From an archaeon (GTDB taxonomy: Archaea > Thermoproteota > Nitrososphaeria > Nitrososphaerales > Nitrosopumilaceae), in contig JAJRWR010000025.1 in NCBI GenBank assembly GCA_024276695.1, forward strand, positions 1 through 64,000: a stretch of 64,000 nucleotides of DNA, given 5' to 3'. The notes below the pieces were generated by a model. That model saw nothing but the letters and a program-made list of their open reading frames with translations. It was not told the DNA's origin and searched no databases. The translations under genes and the position numbers were made by a program. The stretch's first letter is position 1. The number at the start of each line of letters is the position of its first letter. This document shows, in pieces, positions 17,321-26,793 of this stretch.

Positions 17321-19417
17321 ATGACAGAATCTGTGATTTTATCTCCAAAATCAATCGCAGTAATTGGTGCATCTGACAAAAGAGGAAGTGTTGGAGCTAC
17401 CATCACATCTAACATTATGAATGGTTTCAAAGGAATAGTTTATCCAATTAGTCCATCTAGAGATACAGTCTTTTATAAAAAAGCATACAAAAGCGTTTTA
17501 GATGTTTCAAAATCAATTGATCTTGCAGTTATTGTTATCAAAAATACATTGGTAGCACATGTGTTAGAAGAATGTGGCAAGAAAAAAGTCAAAGGCGTTA
17601 TTATCATTACAGCAGGTTTCAAAGAAGTTGATGAAGAAGGTGCAAAACGTGAACAAGAAATTAAAGATATAGCTAAAAAATACAAAATCCAAATCATTGG
17701 ACCTAATTGTCTTGGCATCATGAATCTTGATCCAAAGACAATGATGAATTCTACATTTCTTAAAATTACACCAAAGTCTGGAAAAATTGCACTTGTATCC
17801 CAAAGTGGTGCAATATGTGCAGCACTAGTTGAAGATGCAAGTGCTCAAGGAATAGGTTTCTCGGCAGTTGTTAGTCTTGGAAATAAAGCTGTGATGAGCG
17901 AAGTTGATATTTTAAAAATTCTTGCAAATCATAAACAAACCAAAGTAATTGTAATGTATCTTGAAGATATGGGTAACGGCCAAGAATTCCTTAAAGTTTG
18001 TAAAAATATTACTAAAAAACTCAAAAAACCAGTGCTTGTTCTAAAATCTGGACGTAGTCCTGAAGGTGCAAAGGCTGCAATGTCTCATACCGGAGCCTTG
18101 ATGGGTTCTGATGAAATCTATGATGCCTTGTTAAAACAATCTGGTGCAATCAGAGTAGATACTATGGAAGAACTCTTTGATTATGCAACTGCATTTTCTA
18201 AACAACCACTTCCAACAGCAGGGGGTTTAGTTATTGTATCAAATGCAGGTGGACCTGCAATTATTTCTACTGATGCCTGCTCTAAATCAAAAATTAGAAT
18301 GGCCAAAATTGATAGTATTCGTCCAAAGATCGATGAAGTAATTCCTCCTTGGGGAAGCTCTGCAAATCCTGTTGATATTGTTGGTGATGCTGATTTTAAT
18401 AGATTTCATAATGTTTTAGATCGTGTACTCAAACATCCAAAGGTAGGATCTGTTATTACAATGTGTACTCCTTCTGGAACTCTGAATTATGATAAACTTG
18501 CAGAAGTTGTTGTTGAAATGTCCAGAAAATACAAAAAAACAATGCTTGCAAGTTTGATGGGATTAGATGAGGGAATTACAAATAGAGAAATTTTGGCAGA
18601 AGGAAATGTTCCTTATTACAACTACGCTGAAGGAGCAATTAGAACTTTAGCTGCAATGATAAAGTTTGCAATTTGGGTAAATACCGACGAAGGAAAAATT
18701 ACAAAATTCAAAGTAAACAAAGCAAAAGCCAAGAAAATTTTTGACAAGGTGAAAAAAGAGAAAAGACCTAATCTTTTGGAAGAAGAAGGACAAGAAGTTC
18801 TCAAAGCATATGGTTTACCATTACCTCAAAGTGCACTTGCTAAAAATGAAGCCGAGGCAATAAAGATTGCAAAAAAAATTGGTTATCCTGTTGTAATGAA
18901 AATTGCATCGCCACAAATTATTCACAAGTCTGATGCCGGTGGTGTTAAAGTAAACTTGACAAATGATACTGAAATCAAAGATGCTTTTAAAACAATTATC
19001 AAAAATGCTAAAAAATACAACAAGAAAGCCGAGATCAAAGGTGTTTTGATTGTTGAGATGGTAAAAGGTGGGAAAGAACTCATTATTGGTTCAAAACTAG
19101 AGCCTGGATTTGGCCCAGTAATTATGCTTGGAATGGGAGGAATCTATGTGGAGGTTCTCAAAGATGTGACCTTCAAGCTAGCACCCGTAACTGATCTAGA
19201 AGCTGATGACATGATTGCATCAATTAAAACTCAAAAATTACTCCAAGGAGTAAGAGGTGAAAAACCATCAGACATTGCAAAACTTTCTGAATGTATTCAA
19301 AGATTATCACAACTAGTTTCAGACTTTACAGAGATCAAAGAATTAGATATGAACCCTGTACTAGTTATGGAAAAAGGAAAAGGATGTCGTATCCTTGACG
19401 TTCGAATAGGTCTCTGA
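17321..19417 (+). CDS. ADP-forming acyl-CoA synthetase, probable 4-hydroxybutyrate-CoA ligase
   Basis: 698 residues in the NDP-forming acyl-CoA synthetase order: CoA-binding domain (SIAVIGASDKRGSVG), ligase-CoA domains with SGAICAALVED and the phosphohistidine region MSHTGALMGSDE, then an ATP-grasp domain (GYPVVMKIASPQIIHKSDAGG). Directly followed by 4-hydroxybutyryl-CoA dehydratase. In Nitrosopumilus maritimus the adjacent pair Nmar_0206/0207 carries out these two steps of the 3-hydroxypropionate/4-hydroxybutyrate cycle, and the ADP-forming ligase makes that cycle energy-efficient. TATA-like TTTATTATAC about 28 bases before ATG. Substrate assigned by context. Confidence 0.9.
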   Translation: MTESVILSPKSIAVIGASDKRGSVGATITSNIMNGFKGIVYPISPSRDTVFYKKAYKSVLDVSKSIDLAVIVIKNTLVAHVLEECGKKKVKGVIIITAGFKEVDEEGAKREQEIKDIAKKYKIQIIGPNCLGIMNLDPKTMMNSTFLKITPKSGKIALVSQSGAICAALVEDASAQGIGFSAVVSLGNKAVMSEVDILKILANHKQTKVIVMYLEDMGNGQEFLKVCKNITKKLKKPVLVLKSGRSPEGAKAAMSHTGALMGSDEIYDALLKQSGAIRVDTMEELFDYATAFSKQPLPTAGGLVIVSNAGGPAIISTDACSKSKIRMAKIDSIRPKIDEVIPPWGSSANPVDIVGDADFNRFHNVLDRVLKHPKVGSVITMCTPSGTLNYDKLAEVVVEMSRKYKKTMLASLMGLDEGITNREILAEGNVPYYNYAEGAIRTLAAMIKFAIWVNTDEGKITKFKVNKAKAKKIFDKVKKEKRPNLLEEEGQEVLKAYGLPLPQSALAKNEAEAIKIAKKIGYPVVMKIASPQIIHKSDAGGVKVNLTNDTEIKDAFKTIIKNAKKYNKKAEIKGVLIVEMVKGGKELIIGSKLEPGFGPVIMLGMGGIYVEVLKDVTFKLAPVTDLEADDMIASIKTQKLLQGVRGEKPSDIAKLSECIQRLSQLVSDFTEIKELDMNPVLVMEKGKGCRILDVRIGL

Positions 19418-19489
19418 AAATAATTTATTCCTAGAATTAGCTTAAACTAATTTAGAATATTTATACAACATTGAAATGAATATTGTTAC

Positions 19490-21016
19490 ATGGCTAATGT
19501 CTTAAAGACAATTAGAACAGGTGAGGATTACATTGAAAGTCTTAGAGGACGCGATCTTAAAATTTATCTCTTTGGAGAATTAGTAAAAGAACCAGTCGAT
19601 CATCCGATGATTCGACCATCAATTAATGCAGTGGCAGAAACTTATGATCTTGCTGTACGTGAAGAAGCACTAGCTTCTGCTGATTCATCGCTTACTGGAT
19701 TGAAAGTTAACAGATTTTTGCACATTGCAGAAAGTGCACAAGATTTAGTTATGCAAAATAAAATGCAAAGAACACTAGGACAAAACACTGGAACATGTTT
19801 CCAAAGATGCGTTGGAATGGATGCATTGAACTCTTTACATTCTACTACATTTGAAATAGATGAAAAACATGGAACAGATTATCATAAAAAATTCTTAGAA
19901 TTTGTAAAGACTATGCAAAAAGAAAATCTTGTAATTGGTGGTGCAATGACTGATCCTAAAGGTGACAGAAGCAAAGGACCTGCAGAACAAGAGGATCCAG
20001 ATTTGTTTACAAGAGTAGTGGACAGAGATGATAAAGGAGTCTATGTCTCTGGTGCTAAAGCACATCAAACTGGTTGTATCAATTCACACTGGATAATTTT
20101 GATGCCAACAGTTAGACTAACAGAAAATGACCGAGACTGGGCAATTGTTGGCGCAATTCCCGCAGATACAAAAGGAGTGACTTACATTTACGGCAGACAG
20201 TCTTGTGACACAAGAAGTATGGAAGAAGGTGACATTGATGATGGTAATGCAAAGTATGGTGGACAAGAAGCCTTGATGATTTTAGATAGAGTGTTTATTC
20301 CATGGGACAAAGTCTTCATGCATGGAGAATACGAATTTGCATCTATGCTGATAGAACGTTTTACTTGTTATCATAGACGTAGTTATGTATGCAAAACAGG
20401 CCTTGGTGATGTGTTAATTGGAGCAGCAGCTACAATTGCAGATTACAATGGTATTCCTAAAGTATCTCACATTAAAGACAAACTCATTGAGATGACTCAT
20501 CTTAATGAAACAATTTTTGCTGCTGGAATTGCATCTTCACACCAAGGACATAAGATGAAATCAGGAGTTTATCTAAATGAGGATATGCTTGCACAAGTTT
20601 GCAAACATAATGTTACTAGATTACCATATGAGATTGCTAGACTTGCACAAGACATTGCAGGTGGTCTTGTAGTTACATTGCCTTCTGAGAAAGATTTTAG
20701 ACATCCAGAAGCTGGACCTTTACTCAAAAAATATCTTGCAGGAAGAAAGGGAGCTGATGTAGAAAATAGAATGAGAATTTTACGATTAATTGAAAATATG
20801 ACTTTGGGTAGAAATGCAGTTGGTTATCTTACAGAATCTATGCATGGTGCAGGTTCACCACAGGCACAAAGAATTCAAATCCAAAGACAGATGCAAGTAG
20901 GTTACAAAAAGAACTTGGCAAAGAACTTGGCTGGAATTACAAATGATATTGAAGAACCAAAAGAATCATCTGAGTACTTTGAACGAGTTTTCAAAACAAA
21001 AGATTCTGTTTTATAA
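19490..21016 (+). CDS. abfD: 4-hydroxybutyryl-CoA dehydratase
   Basis: 508-residue FAD and [4Fe-4S] radical enzyme that dehydrates 4-hydroxybutyryl-CoA to crotonyl-CoA in carbon fixation. Visible cluster ligands: CFQRC near residues 103 and 107, and CYHRRSYVC with His and Cys near 295-301. QGHKMKSGVYLNEDM and DIAGGLVVTLPSEKDF are also characteristic. Full length for the family. TATA box ATTTATACA about 28 bases upstream of ATG 19490. Follows the CoA ligase by 72 bases, with its own promoter. Confidence 0.97.
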   Translation: MANVLKTIRTGEDYIESLRGRDLKIYLFGELVKEPVDHPMIRPSINAVAETYDLAVREEALASADSSLTGLKVNRFLHIAESAQDLVMQNKMQRTLGQNTGTCFQRCVGMDALNSLHSTTFEIDEKHGTDYHKKFLEFVKTMQKENLVIGGAMTDPKGDRSKGPAEQEDPDLFTRVVDRDDKGVYVSGAKAHQTGCINSHWIILMPTVRLTENDRDWAIVGAIPADTKGVTYIYGRQSCDTRSMEEGDIDDGNAKYGGQEALMILDRVFIPWDKVFMHGEYEFASMLIERFTCYHRRSYVCKTGLGDVLIGAAATIADYNGIPKVSHIKDKLIEMTHLNETIFAAGIASSHQGHKMKSGVYLNEDMLAQVCKHNVTRLPYEIARLAQDIAGGLVVTLPSEKDFRHPEAGPLLKKYLAGRKGADVENRMRILRLIENMTLGRNAVGYLTESMHGAGSPQAQRIQIQRQMQVGYKKNLAKNLAGITNDIEEPKESSEYFERVFKTKDSVL

Positions 21017-21140
21017 AATAACTAATTCTATTTTCTAGTTTACAAAATATTTTTCTGTATTAGATAAGTGATACTACTCTTGAAACTAATAATTTCTCAG
21101 GATCCTTTTTTAGTAAATTTGACCTAATTACGCTATCAAG

Positions 21141-21193
21141 CAAACAGGACGATCTATTACATTTGTCATATGTGTATAATGTGAACCTGTTTG
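21141..21193. repeat. Inverted repeat after abfD
   Basis: CAAACAGG (21141-21148) is perfectly complementary to CCTGTTTG (21186-21193), with a shorter inner pairing ACATT/AATGT in the loop. It sits in the 200-base gap between convergent abfD and the signal peptidase gene, so it may form a 3'-end RNA hairpin or terminator-like structure. Confidence 0.3.
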
Positions 21194-21217
21194 TCTGAAT
21201 ATTGGTAAAAATTACTA

Positions 21218-21976
21218 TTACTTCTTTGGGCTTTCTTTAGATTCTGATTCGTCATTTTCGATAGAATCCTCAATCCCTTCAAGTTTTTCATCAACCTCTG
21301 CTGTTTTTGTTATATTTTCTGGTTTTTCAGTGTCATCCAATTCATCCATGCCTTCTGATTTTTCAACATGCTCTGAATATTCTGAATCTTTTTCAATTTT
21401 ATCAATATCTGATAACGCTTCTATTGTATCTGGACTATCTGAATTTAGTGGATCTGTAAATGTAAGATCTTTTTCATTTTTCTTCTTTAAGACCTGTTTT
21501 ACAACCATGATTCCAATAACTGTTGCAATTATGACATAGTTGATTGGAGGCTTTAGTAATTGTGTAACATATCCAACTTGTGGAAGTGTATATGCCACTT
21601 TTCCTATGTATTCTTCTTCTGTAATTGGAAAGTCTGTTCCAGGAATTGATGCTGGGTTTGCATCTCCTCGGGTTCTAATTATTTTGGGATCTTCTTGAAT
21701 AATTGACGCAACTCTGTGCACAATCACTCTGTTATGATCTGATGGCCGATTAAACACAATGATGTCTCCTACTTCAATATCTTCAAAAGGTTCATGACCT
21801 TGAACAATCAAAACATCATAAACTTGTAAAACTGGAATCATACTTCCACTTGCAACAACATAGAATGGATTTTGAGTTCCAAATGCAACTTGTAGGCCTA
21901 TCCATATCACTAAAACTCCGACACCTACAATTATGATGTCTTTGATAACTCCTTTAGGAACTGATCTTTTTGCCAA
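21218..21976 (-). CDS. Signal peptidase I (archaeal/ER type)
   Basis: 252 residues. After an N-terminal membrane helix (IIIVGVGVLVIWIGLQVAF) comes VVASGSMIPVLQVYD with the nucleophilic Ser, and VIVHRVASI, where His replaces the bacterial catalytic Lys, the S26B (Sec11-like) signature; TRGDAN is the third conserved box. A second membrane helix is at about 145-160. The last 80 residues are a very acidic Glu/Asp/Ser tail not needed for catalysis and unusual in length. It removes signal peptides from exported proteins, many of which are encoded in this window. Confidence 0.93.
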   Translation of the reverse strand: MAKRSVPKGVIKDIIIVGVGVLVIWIGLQVAFGTQNPFYVVASGSMIPVLQVYDVLIVQGHEPFEDIEVGDIIVFNRPSDHNRVIVHRVASIIQEDPKIIRTRGDANPASIPGTDFPITEEEYIGKVAYTLPQVGYVTQLLKPPINYVIIATVIGIMVVKQVLKKKNEKDLTFTDPLNSDSPDTIEALSDIDKIEKDSEYSEHVEKSEGMDELDDTEKPENITKTAEVDEKLEGIEDSIENDESESKESPKK

Positions 21977-22020
21977 TTATGTTATCTGCCTATATCACCA
22001 TTGATTAAATTTACTAACTA

Positions 22021-22758
22021 TCAGATCTTGTTTCCACATTCTTCACAGAATTTGGAACCCTCTTTGTTTCCAAATCCACAGTTAGAGCATTTTCCTGGTT
22101 GAGATCTCTCTTGAGGATTTCCTAAAAGAACCACCTCCCCAATCTTTTTGATATTGTTCCAAGGCACACTTCCTTCTGTACCATCTTCTTTAGTAATTAC
22201 AAGAACCATAGATTGAGTAGAATCAATCCCAACTTGTTTTGCAATCCCAACCTTGTTTGCATTTTCATCAACTACTGTTTTTCCCTCAATTGAAGTAACT
22301 GAAGTTGTTGGACCTGATTTTGTAACAGTTTCTTGTGGAATTGTTGCAGGTTCTGCTATTTGTTGTGATGCAGTTTCTAATTGTACATTTTGAATTTGAG
22401 GTTCTAATGGTTTTGCACTTCCAACTTCCCCTGATTCGTCTTGTTTTTTGAAATCTCTGTATTCTGCAATTGAAGCATTACATGAATTACAAATGTATTG
22501 ACCTCGTTCTGCTAAAATTAAATTTTCTGCAACTTCTTCGTTAGGATTCTCAAATTCAATTTTTGGAGGACCTTCAAATTCTTTCTCACAAGTATTGCAA
22601 AAATGCTTAGTAATTTTTTCAGCATCTAATCTTCCAATTGGTGCCAAAAATAGATCAGGACCGCCCAGGTTACCTTTCATTTGTTGTTCATCCGTAACGG
22701 TAGCCATAACATAGCCTCCGGATCCTCGTAATTTTTTAAGTCTAAGTTCTGAACTCAT
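22021..22758 (-). CDS. Zinc-ribbon protein with PRC-barrel-like domain
   Basis: 245 residues: an N-terminal region, a CNTC...CNSC pair (about residues 55-90), a low-complexity Glu/Pro/Thr/Ser linker, a domain of short beta strands (GKTVVDENANKVGIAKQVG) resembling a PRC barrel, and a C-terminal zinc ribbon CSNCGFGN...CEECGNK. Likely a nucleic-acid or protein-binding adaptor; the function is unknown. Starts ATG 22758 and follows the signal peptidase gene's start by 44 bases on the same strand. Confidence 0.75.
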   Translation of the reverse strand: MSSELRLKKLRGSGGYVMATVTDEQQMKGNLGGPDLFLAPIGRLDAEKITKHFCNTCEKEFEGPPKIEFENPNEEVAENLILAERGQYICNSCNASIAEYRDFKKQDESGEVGSAKPLEPQIQNVQLETASQQIAEPATIPQETVTKSGPTTSVTSIEGKTVVDENANKVGIAKQVGIDSTQSMVLVITKEDGTEGSVPWNNIKKIGEVVLLGNPQERSQPGKCSNCGFGNKEGSKFCEECGNKI

Positions 22759-22873
22759 ATCTAAGATTTATCAAAACGTCATTTAAGTATATGGCAAAAT
22801 TTATTTTCCAACAAAAAATATGGTGTTAATTCTGGTGAACATTTTTAGGTACGTTGTATGAAAATATGTTACA

Positions 22874-23200
22874 ATGGCTGTAACACAAATTTCAGATGCA
22901 AAATCATGGGAAGTAGATGTGATAAATTCCGACATCCCTGTATTTGTAGACTTTTGGGCCGAATGGTGTGGCCCATGTAGAATGGTAGGTCCAGTAGTTG
23001 AAGAACTGGCAGCTGACTATGATGGCAAAGTAAAATTTGTCAAAGTTAACGTTGATGAGGTTAATGAATTGGCATCAAAATACAATGTCTTTAGTATTCC
23101 AACTTTAATCCTCTTAAACAAAGGCGAAATAGTTAGCCAGCAAGTAGGTGCAGCATCTAAAGAATCATACCAAGGTATGATTGATAGAGCACTCGAATAA
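22874..23200 (+). CDS. trxA: Thioredoxin
   Basis: 108 residues, the size of a classic thioredoxin. Active site FWAEWCGPCRMV near residues 30-35, cis-Pro in FSIPTLILL, and the final helix present. A cytoplasmic dithiol reductant. A second thioredoxin with an N-terminal extension is encoded at 35723-36124. Followed by a zinc-ribbon protein gene on the same strand. Confidence 0.96.
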   Translation: MAVTQISDAKSWEVDVINSDIPVFVDFWAEWCGPCRMVGPVVEELAADYDGKVKFVKVNVDEVNELASKYNVFSIPTLILLNKGEIVSQQVGAASKESYQGMIDRALE

Positions 23201-23268
23201 ATTCAAACACACGTTTTTTCTCTTTTTTGATCCTAAAGTAATTAATATTCCAAAAATCGAGTGAGATT

Positions 23269-23802
23269 ATGTCATTTGGTGAAGTAGATACACTAAACAT
23301 GCTCTTTGACAAACTACAAAGTTTGTTTGATGAATCTCAAGGATACTATGAATCATTTCTAGATACAAACAACATGTACAAGAAAGGTCAACTCAGTGAC
23401 AAAGAATTCTTCCAAAAATTAGGTGATTATACAGTTGCATATTCTGCATTAGAATTTTTAGCAATCAAAGTAATATTCGAATTAAAAAAATCAATAGGAA
23501 CTGGTTCTGGAAACACACAATCCCCTGGTTTGATGCCCGGAATGGGTCAACCTGGAATGATGGCAGGTGGAATGGGTCAACCTCCAAGATCTGGAACTGC
23601 AGAAAATCCCGTTGGTGGAAGTCCACCCGGAATCGTATCTGCACAAGAGGCATTTGGAGATGTTGGAACATTACCCTCTCCTGATCCTGCGTTACTACCA
23701 AGACAAACAATACAACCACAAGGTGGAAATGGATGTTCTTCATGTGGTGTAGCACTTAGGACTGGTGCAAAGTTTTGCACAAAGTGTGGCGCTAAAGCAT
23801 AA
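23269..23802 (+). CDS. Helical protein with C-terminal zinc ribbon
   Basis: 177 residues: an N-terminal helical region (about 1-80), a Gly/Met/Pro-rich flexible stretch (repeats of MGQPG and MAGGMGQP) and a C-terminal zinc ribbon CSSCGVALRTGAKFCTKCGA. The same ribbon type ends the neighbouring genes at 22021 and 23828, so these three may work together. Molecular role unknown. Confidence 0.75.
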   Translation: MSFGEVDTLNMLFDKLQSLFDESQGYYESFLDTNNMYKKGQLSDKEFFQKLGDYTVAYSALEFLAIKVIFELKKSIGTGSGNTQSPGLMPGMGQPGMMAGGMGQPPRSGTAENPVGGSPPGIVSAQEAFGDVGTLPSPDPALLPRQTIQPQGGNGCSSCGVALRTGAKFCTKCGAKA

Positions 23803-23827
23803 AATTAGTAATCAAAAAATTATTTTC

Positions 23828-24205
23828 TTATTCTTGTGTTGTACCGCATTCAGGACAAAATTTTGCTGTAGCTGAAAGAGTATTTCCACATTCAGAACAA
23901 AATTTCCCACTTGAAATTTGTTCGTTGTATGCATTTCCAATAAGAGATGAACTTCTCACTGCACCTGATGGAACATATGTCTCATCATCAATTAATACTG
24001 GTTCAAAGTCTTGCTCAACTAAATACGTCATCATTCTTGGAATTCCTTTCCCGTCATTTTTTGGATCTGGAACTGAATCCCCTAACCAAAATGCAAATCT
24101 CATTAGAGTCAATTCTGGAGTAGAGAATGCAAGTGTATGCTTTGACATGTAATCTTGTGCAGCTTTTTTGCCATCAAAAACTTCCATGACGATGCTATTT
24201 TCCAT
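23828..24205 (-). CDS. Small protein with C-terminal zinc ribbon
   Basis: 125 residues. The N-terminal 85 residues contain MRFAFWLGDSVPDPKNDG and an alpha/beta pattern I do not recognise; the C-terminus is a zinc ribbon CSECGNTLSATAKFCPECGT. Converges on the 23269 gene with 25 bases between. ATG at 24205. tRNA-Ala lies just upstream on the same strand. Confidence 0.75.
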   Translation of the reverse strand: MENSIVMEVFDGKKAAQDYMSKHTLAFSTPELTLMRFAFWLGDSVPDPKNDGKGIPRMMTYLVEQDFEPVLIDDETYVPSGAVRSSSLIGNAYNEQISSGKFCSECGNTLSATAKFCPECGTTQE

Positions 24206-24230
24206 TTATGTATAATAGTTTCTGGGGGAG

Positions 24231-24302
24231 TGGACCGGGAGGGAATCGCACCCTCGACATCCTCGTTGCGAACGAGGCATTATACTCCTAAACCACCGGC
24301 CC
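24231..24302 (-). tRNA. tRNA-Ala (anticodon CGC)
   Basis: On the minus strand GGGCCGG pairs with CCGGTCC, with discriminator A. The anticodon loop TTCGCAA (CGC) lies between CCTCG and CGAGG, and the T arm reads GGGTGCGATTCCCTC. 72 bases, no intron, no encoded CCA. Confidence 0.95.
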
Positions 24303-24377
24303 TCAGAATATCTCTTTGAGTTCTTCTTTTATTCATTTTCTCAACGCATAATAGCCTGAATTACACTAAATATTCAG

Positions 24378-25781
24378 ATGACGTATGATACTGTAATTGT
24401 TGATTCACATGTTATCCTTCCTCAAGGAATGGTTGACAAAAATATCGTTATTGATGAGGGAAAACTTGTTGGATTTACTACTGATATTCCTACATGTGAT
24501 CAAAAAATCAATGGTGCAGGTCTAGTTTCTATTCCAGGACCAATTGATACTCATGTTCACTATGGTGTCTATTCTCCAATCAATGAAGCCGCTAAAACTG
24601 AATCTCATGCTGCAGCAGTAGGTGGAATAACCACAATGATGCGGATGCTTAGACTGGGTGATCCTTTTTCCAGTTCTTTACAATCCCAACTCGACTCTGC
24701 ATCTGAAAATCATTATGTTGATTATACAATACATGCATCTATTTTTACACCACAACAAATCAACGAGATGAATCTTTGCGTTGAAAAAGGAATCACATCT
24801 TTTAAAATCTACATGAATCTTGGTGGTGAAGTTGGACATGTATACATGGATATGCCCCCGAATTCATCAAACCTTGTTGCAGCTCAAGTAGATGTAACTG
24901 ATGAACTTGTTGAACAAACAGTAAAGACCGCCTCTGAGCTTGGTTGTCCTGTTTTGGTTCATGCAGAAGACTATGAGTCATGTGGATGTGGAATTAAAAC
25001 TGCAAAAGAAAAACACCAAGATGGATTATCTGTATGGTCTTCTAGTCGTTCTCCAGAGTTTGAAGCTAAAGCAATCAAAACAATATCAAAATTTGGTCGA
25101 AGTTATGACTGTGTAATTTACTTTGTTCATATTGGTTCTGAACGTGCACTAAAACAAATTGAAGAAGAGAAAAAACTTGGAACGAAGATCTTTGTAGAAA
25201 CCTGTCCTCACTATCTTACACTCTCTTATGAGAAGCAATCTGGATATCTAGCAAAAGTCATGCCTCCAATTAGAACAGAGAATGACCGTAAGGCTGTTTG
25301 GAGTGCATTATCTAAGAACCGAATTGATACAATCGGAACTGATCATGTTGCAAATCAGCTCAAACTCAAATTAGATGGTGATGATGTTTGGAGTGCTCTT
25401 GCAGGATTCCCTGGAATTGGCACAGTGATTCCTATTTTACTCAATGATGGAGTCAATCAAAAGAAGATTTCATTAGAACAGTTTGTGCGATTTACCAGCC
25501 AAAACGCTGCTCAAATCTTTGGAATGTATCCACAAAAAGGTACACTTGAAAAAAATTCTGATGCAGATATTGTTATGTTAGATTTGAAGAAAGAAAAAAC
25601 AGTAACTTCTGATCTTTTTGGCGGATTCTCTGATTATATAGTATATGAAGGAAGAAATCTAACAGGATGGCCTGTAAAAACAATTGTTAGAGGAGAACTG
25701 GTATCTGAGAACTTTGAAGTAATTGGAAAACTTGGTCATGGTAAACTAGTTGATAGAAAAATTAACTTGTTTTCAAAATAA
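24378..25781 (+). CDS. Cyclic amidohydrolase (dihydroorotase/dihydropyrimidinase-like)
   Basis: 467 residues. Metal ligands in IDTHVHYG, the bridging lysine candidate in SFKIYMN, HAEDYE, ETCPHYLTLS and the catalytic Asp region IGTDHVANQL are all present and in the usual order for the hydantoinase/dihydroorotase superfamily. A pyrimidine biosynthetic role (dihydroorotase) is the most likely housekeeping function, but the sequence does not rule out dihydropyrimidinase or allantoinase. The ATG at 24378 is 75 bases from tRNA-Ala. Confidence 0.88.
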   Translation: MTYDTVIVDSHVILPQGMVDKNIVIDEGKLVGFTTDIPTCDQKINGAGLVSIPGPIDTHVHYGVYSPINEAAKTESHAAAVGGITTMMRMLRLGDPFSSSLQSQLDSASENHYVDYTIHASIFTPQQINEMNLCVEKGITSFKIYMNLGGEVGHVYMDMPPNSSNLVAAQVDVTDELVEQTVKTASELGCPVLVHAEDYESCGCGIKTAKEKHQDGLSVWSSSRSPEFEAKAIKTISKFGRSYDCVIYFVHIGSERALKQIEEEKKLGTKIFVETCPHYLTLSYEKQSGYLAKVMPPIRTENDRKAVWSALSKNRIDTIGTDHVANQLKLKLDGDDVWSALAGFPGIGTVIPILLNDGVNQKKISLEQFVRFTSQNAAQIFGMYPQKGTLEKNSDADIVMLDLKKEKTVTSDLFGGFSDYIVYEGRNLTGWPVKTIVRGELVSENFEVIGKLGHGKLVDRKINLFSK

Positions 25782-25842
25782 TTTCTTAATAAATTTGGTT
25801 TTTTACGATTGCTTTTTAAGAGAAAAATATTAATTATTTTTA

Positions 25843-26760
25843 TTGTATTTTCAATTTCTTTTTCTTTTTGTGATGATTCTCACCGTTACTATTAGCCCTG
25901 CATTTTTTGAAACATCTTTTGCTCAAGAAATGTCTCCACATCAACAGTGGAAAAAATTTGCAGATCTTGACATGTTAACTTGCAAATCTGGACAATTATT
26001 ATTACAAAAAAGTAATGGAAATCCTACATGTGTGATGCCATCAACATATTTGAAATTAGTTAATAGAGGATATGGAAATCATAACCAATCTCTAATGGAA
26101 CAACATCCTGAAATGATGAATAATTTGAAAAATGCTATGACATCAGATCTGAATATGATGTTTCATTGGTATGAAATGATGCAAAATGATTCTAACATGG
26201 TAAATCAAACAGTATCTGATTGGATATCCCAAATCAAAGATAATCCTGAATTACTGAAAAATATGTTGAGTCCCATGACTAGTGATCCTGAATTACGTCA
26301 AAAGATGATTAAAGTCATGAAAAACCACTCTCAAATGGAGACCTTACTAAAACAGAATTCAAAATGGATGTACTCAATTCATAATTCAATGATGGGTTCT
26401 GAAATGGAACAAGGAATGTATTATGTTAAATGTGCTTGGTGCCTCGATTATGCAAAATATTCTACACATTCAATGAATTCTCATGAAATTGGTTCATATT
26501 ATATGGAATTTTCAAATTCTGATAAAATGATGGATATGATGCATCATATGTGGATTAATCCTAAAATGGTTCAAGACATGCATATAATGATGCTTGAAGA
26601 TCCTTCTCATATGGCAATGATATCAAACCAAATGATGGAACCCATGCTTAATGCAGTAATGGATGATGAATATTTACGAGAACAAATGATAGAGTTGATG
26701 TTAGAACATGAAGATTTTATGAATTCAATAAGACATGAAAATCCAAAAGCAGAACCCTGA
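25843..26760 (+). CDS. Exported methionine-rich protein with thaumarchaeal Cys motif
   Basis: 305 residues. A signal peptide (about residues 1-27, ending SFA-QE) is followed by a short domain LTCKSGQLLLQKSNGNPTC also seen in the exported proteins ending at 45915 and starting at 50013. The remainder is exceptionally rich in Met and His (MMDMMHHMW, MHIMML, NQMMEPML), which resembles extracellular copper-binding proteins; this is inference, supported by the copper dependence of ammonia oxidisers. The start is TTG 25843, or the ATG at 25873 inside the signal peptide. Confidence 0.75.
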   Translation: MYFQFLFLFVMILTVTISPAFFETSFAQEMSPHQQWKKFADLDMLTCKSGQLLLQKSNGNPTCVMPSTYLKLVNRGYGNHNQSLMEQHPEMMNNLKNAMTSDLNMMFHWYEMMQNDSNMVNQTVSDWISQIKDNPELLKNMLSPMTSDPELRQKMIKVMKNHSQMETLLKQNSKWMYSIHNSMMGSEMEQGMYYVKCAWCLDYAKYSTHSMNSHEIGSYYMEFSNSDKMMDMMHHMWINPKMVQDMHIMMLEDPSHMAMISNQMMEPMLNAVMDDEYLREQMIELMLEHEDFMNSIRHENPKAEP

Positions 26761-26793
26761 TCTTTAAAATTAATGGACTAGATAGTGTTTTAA

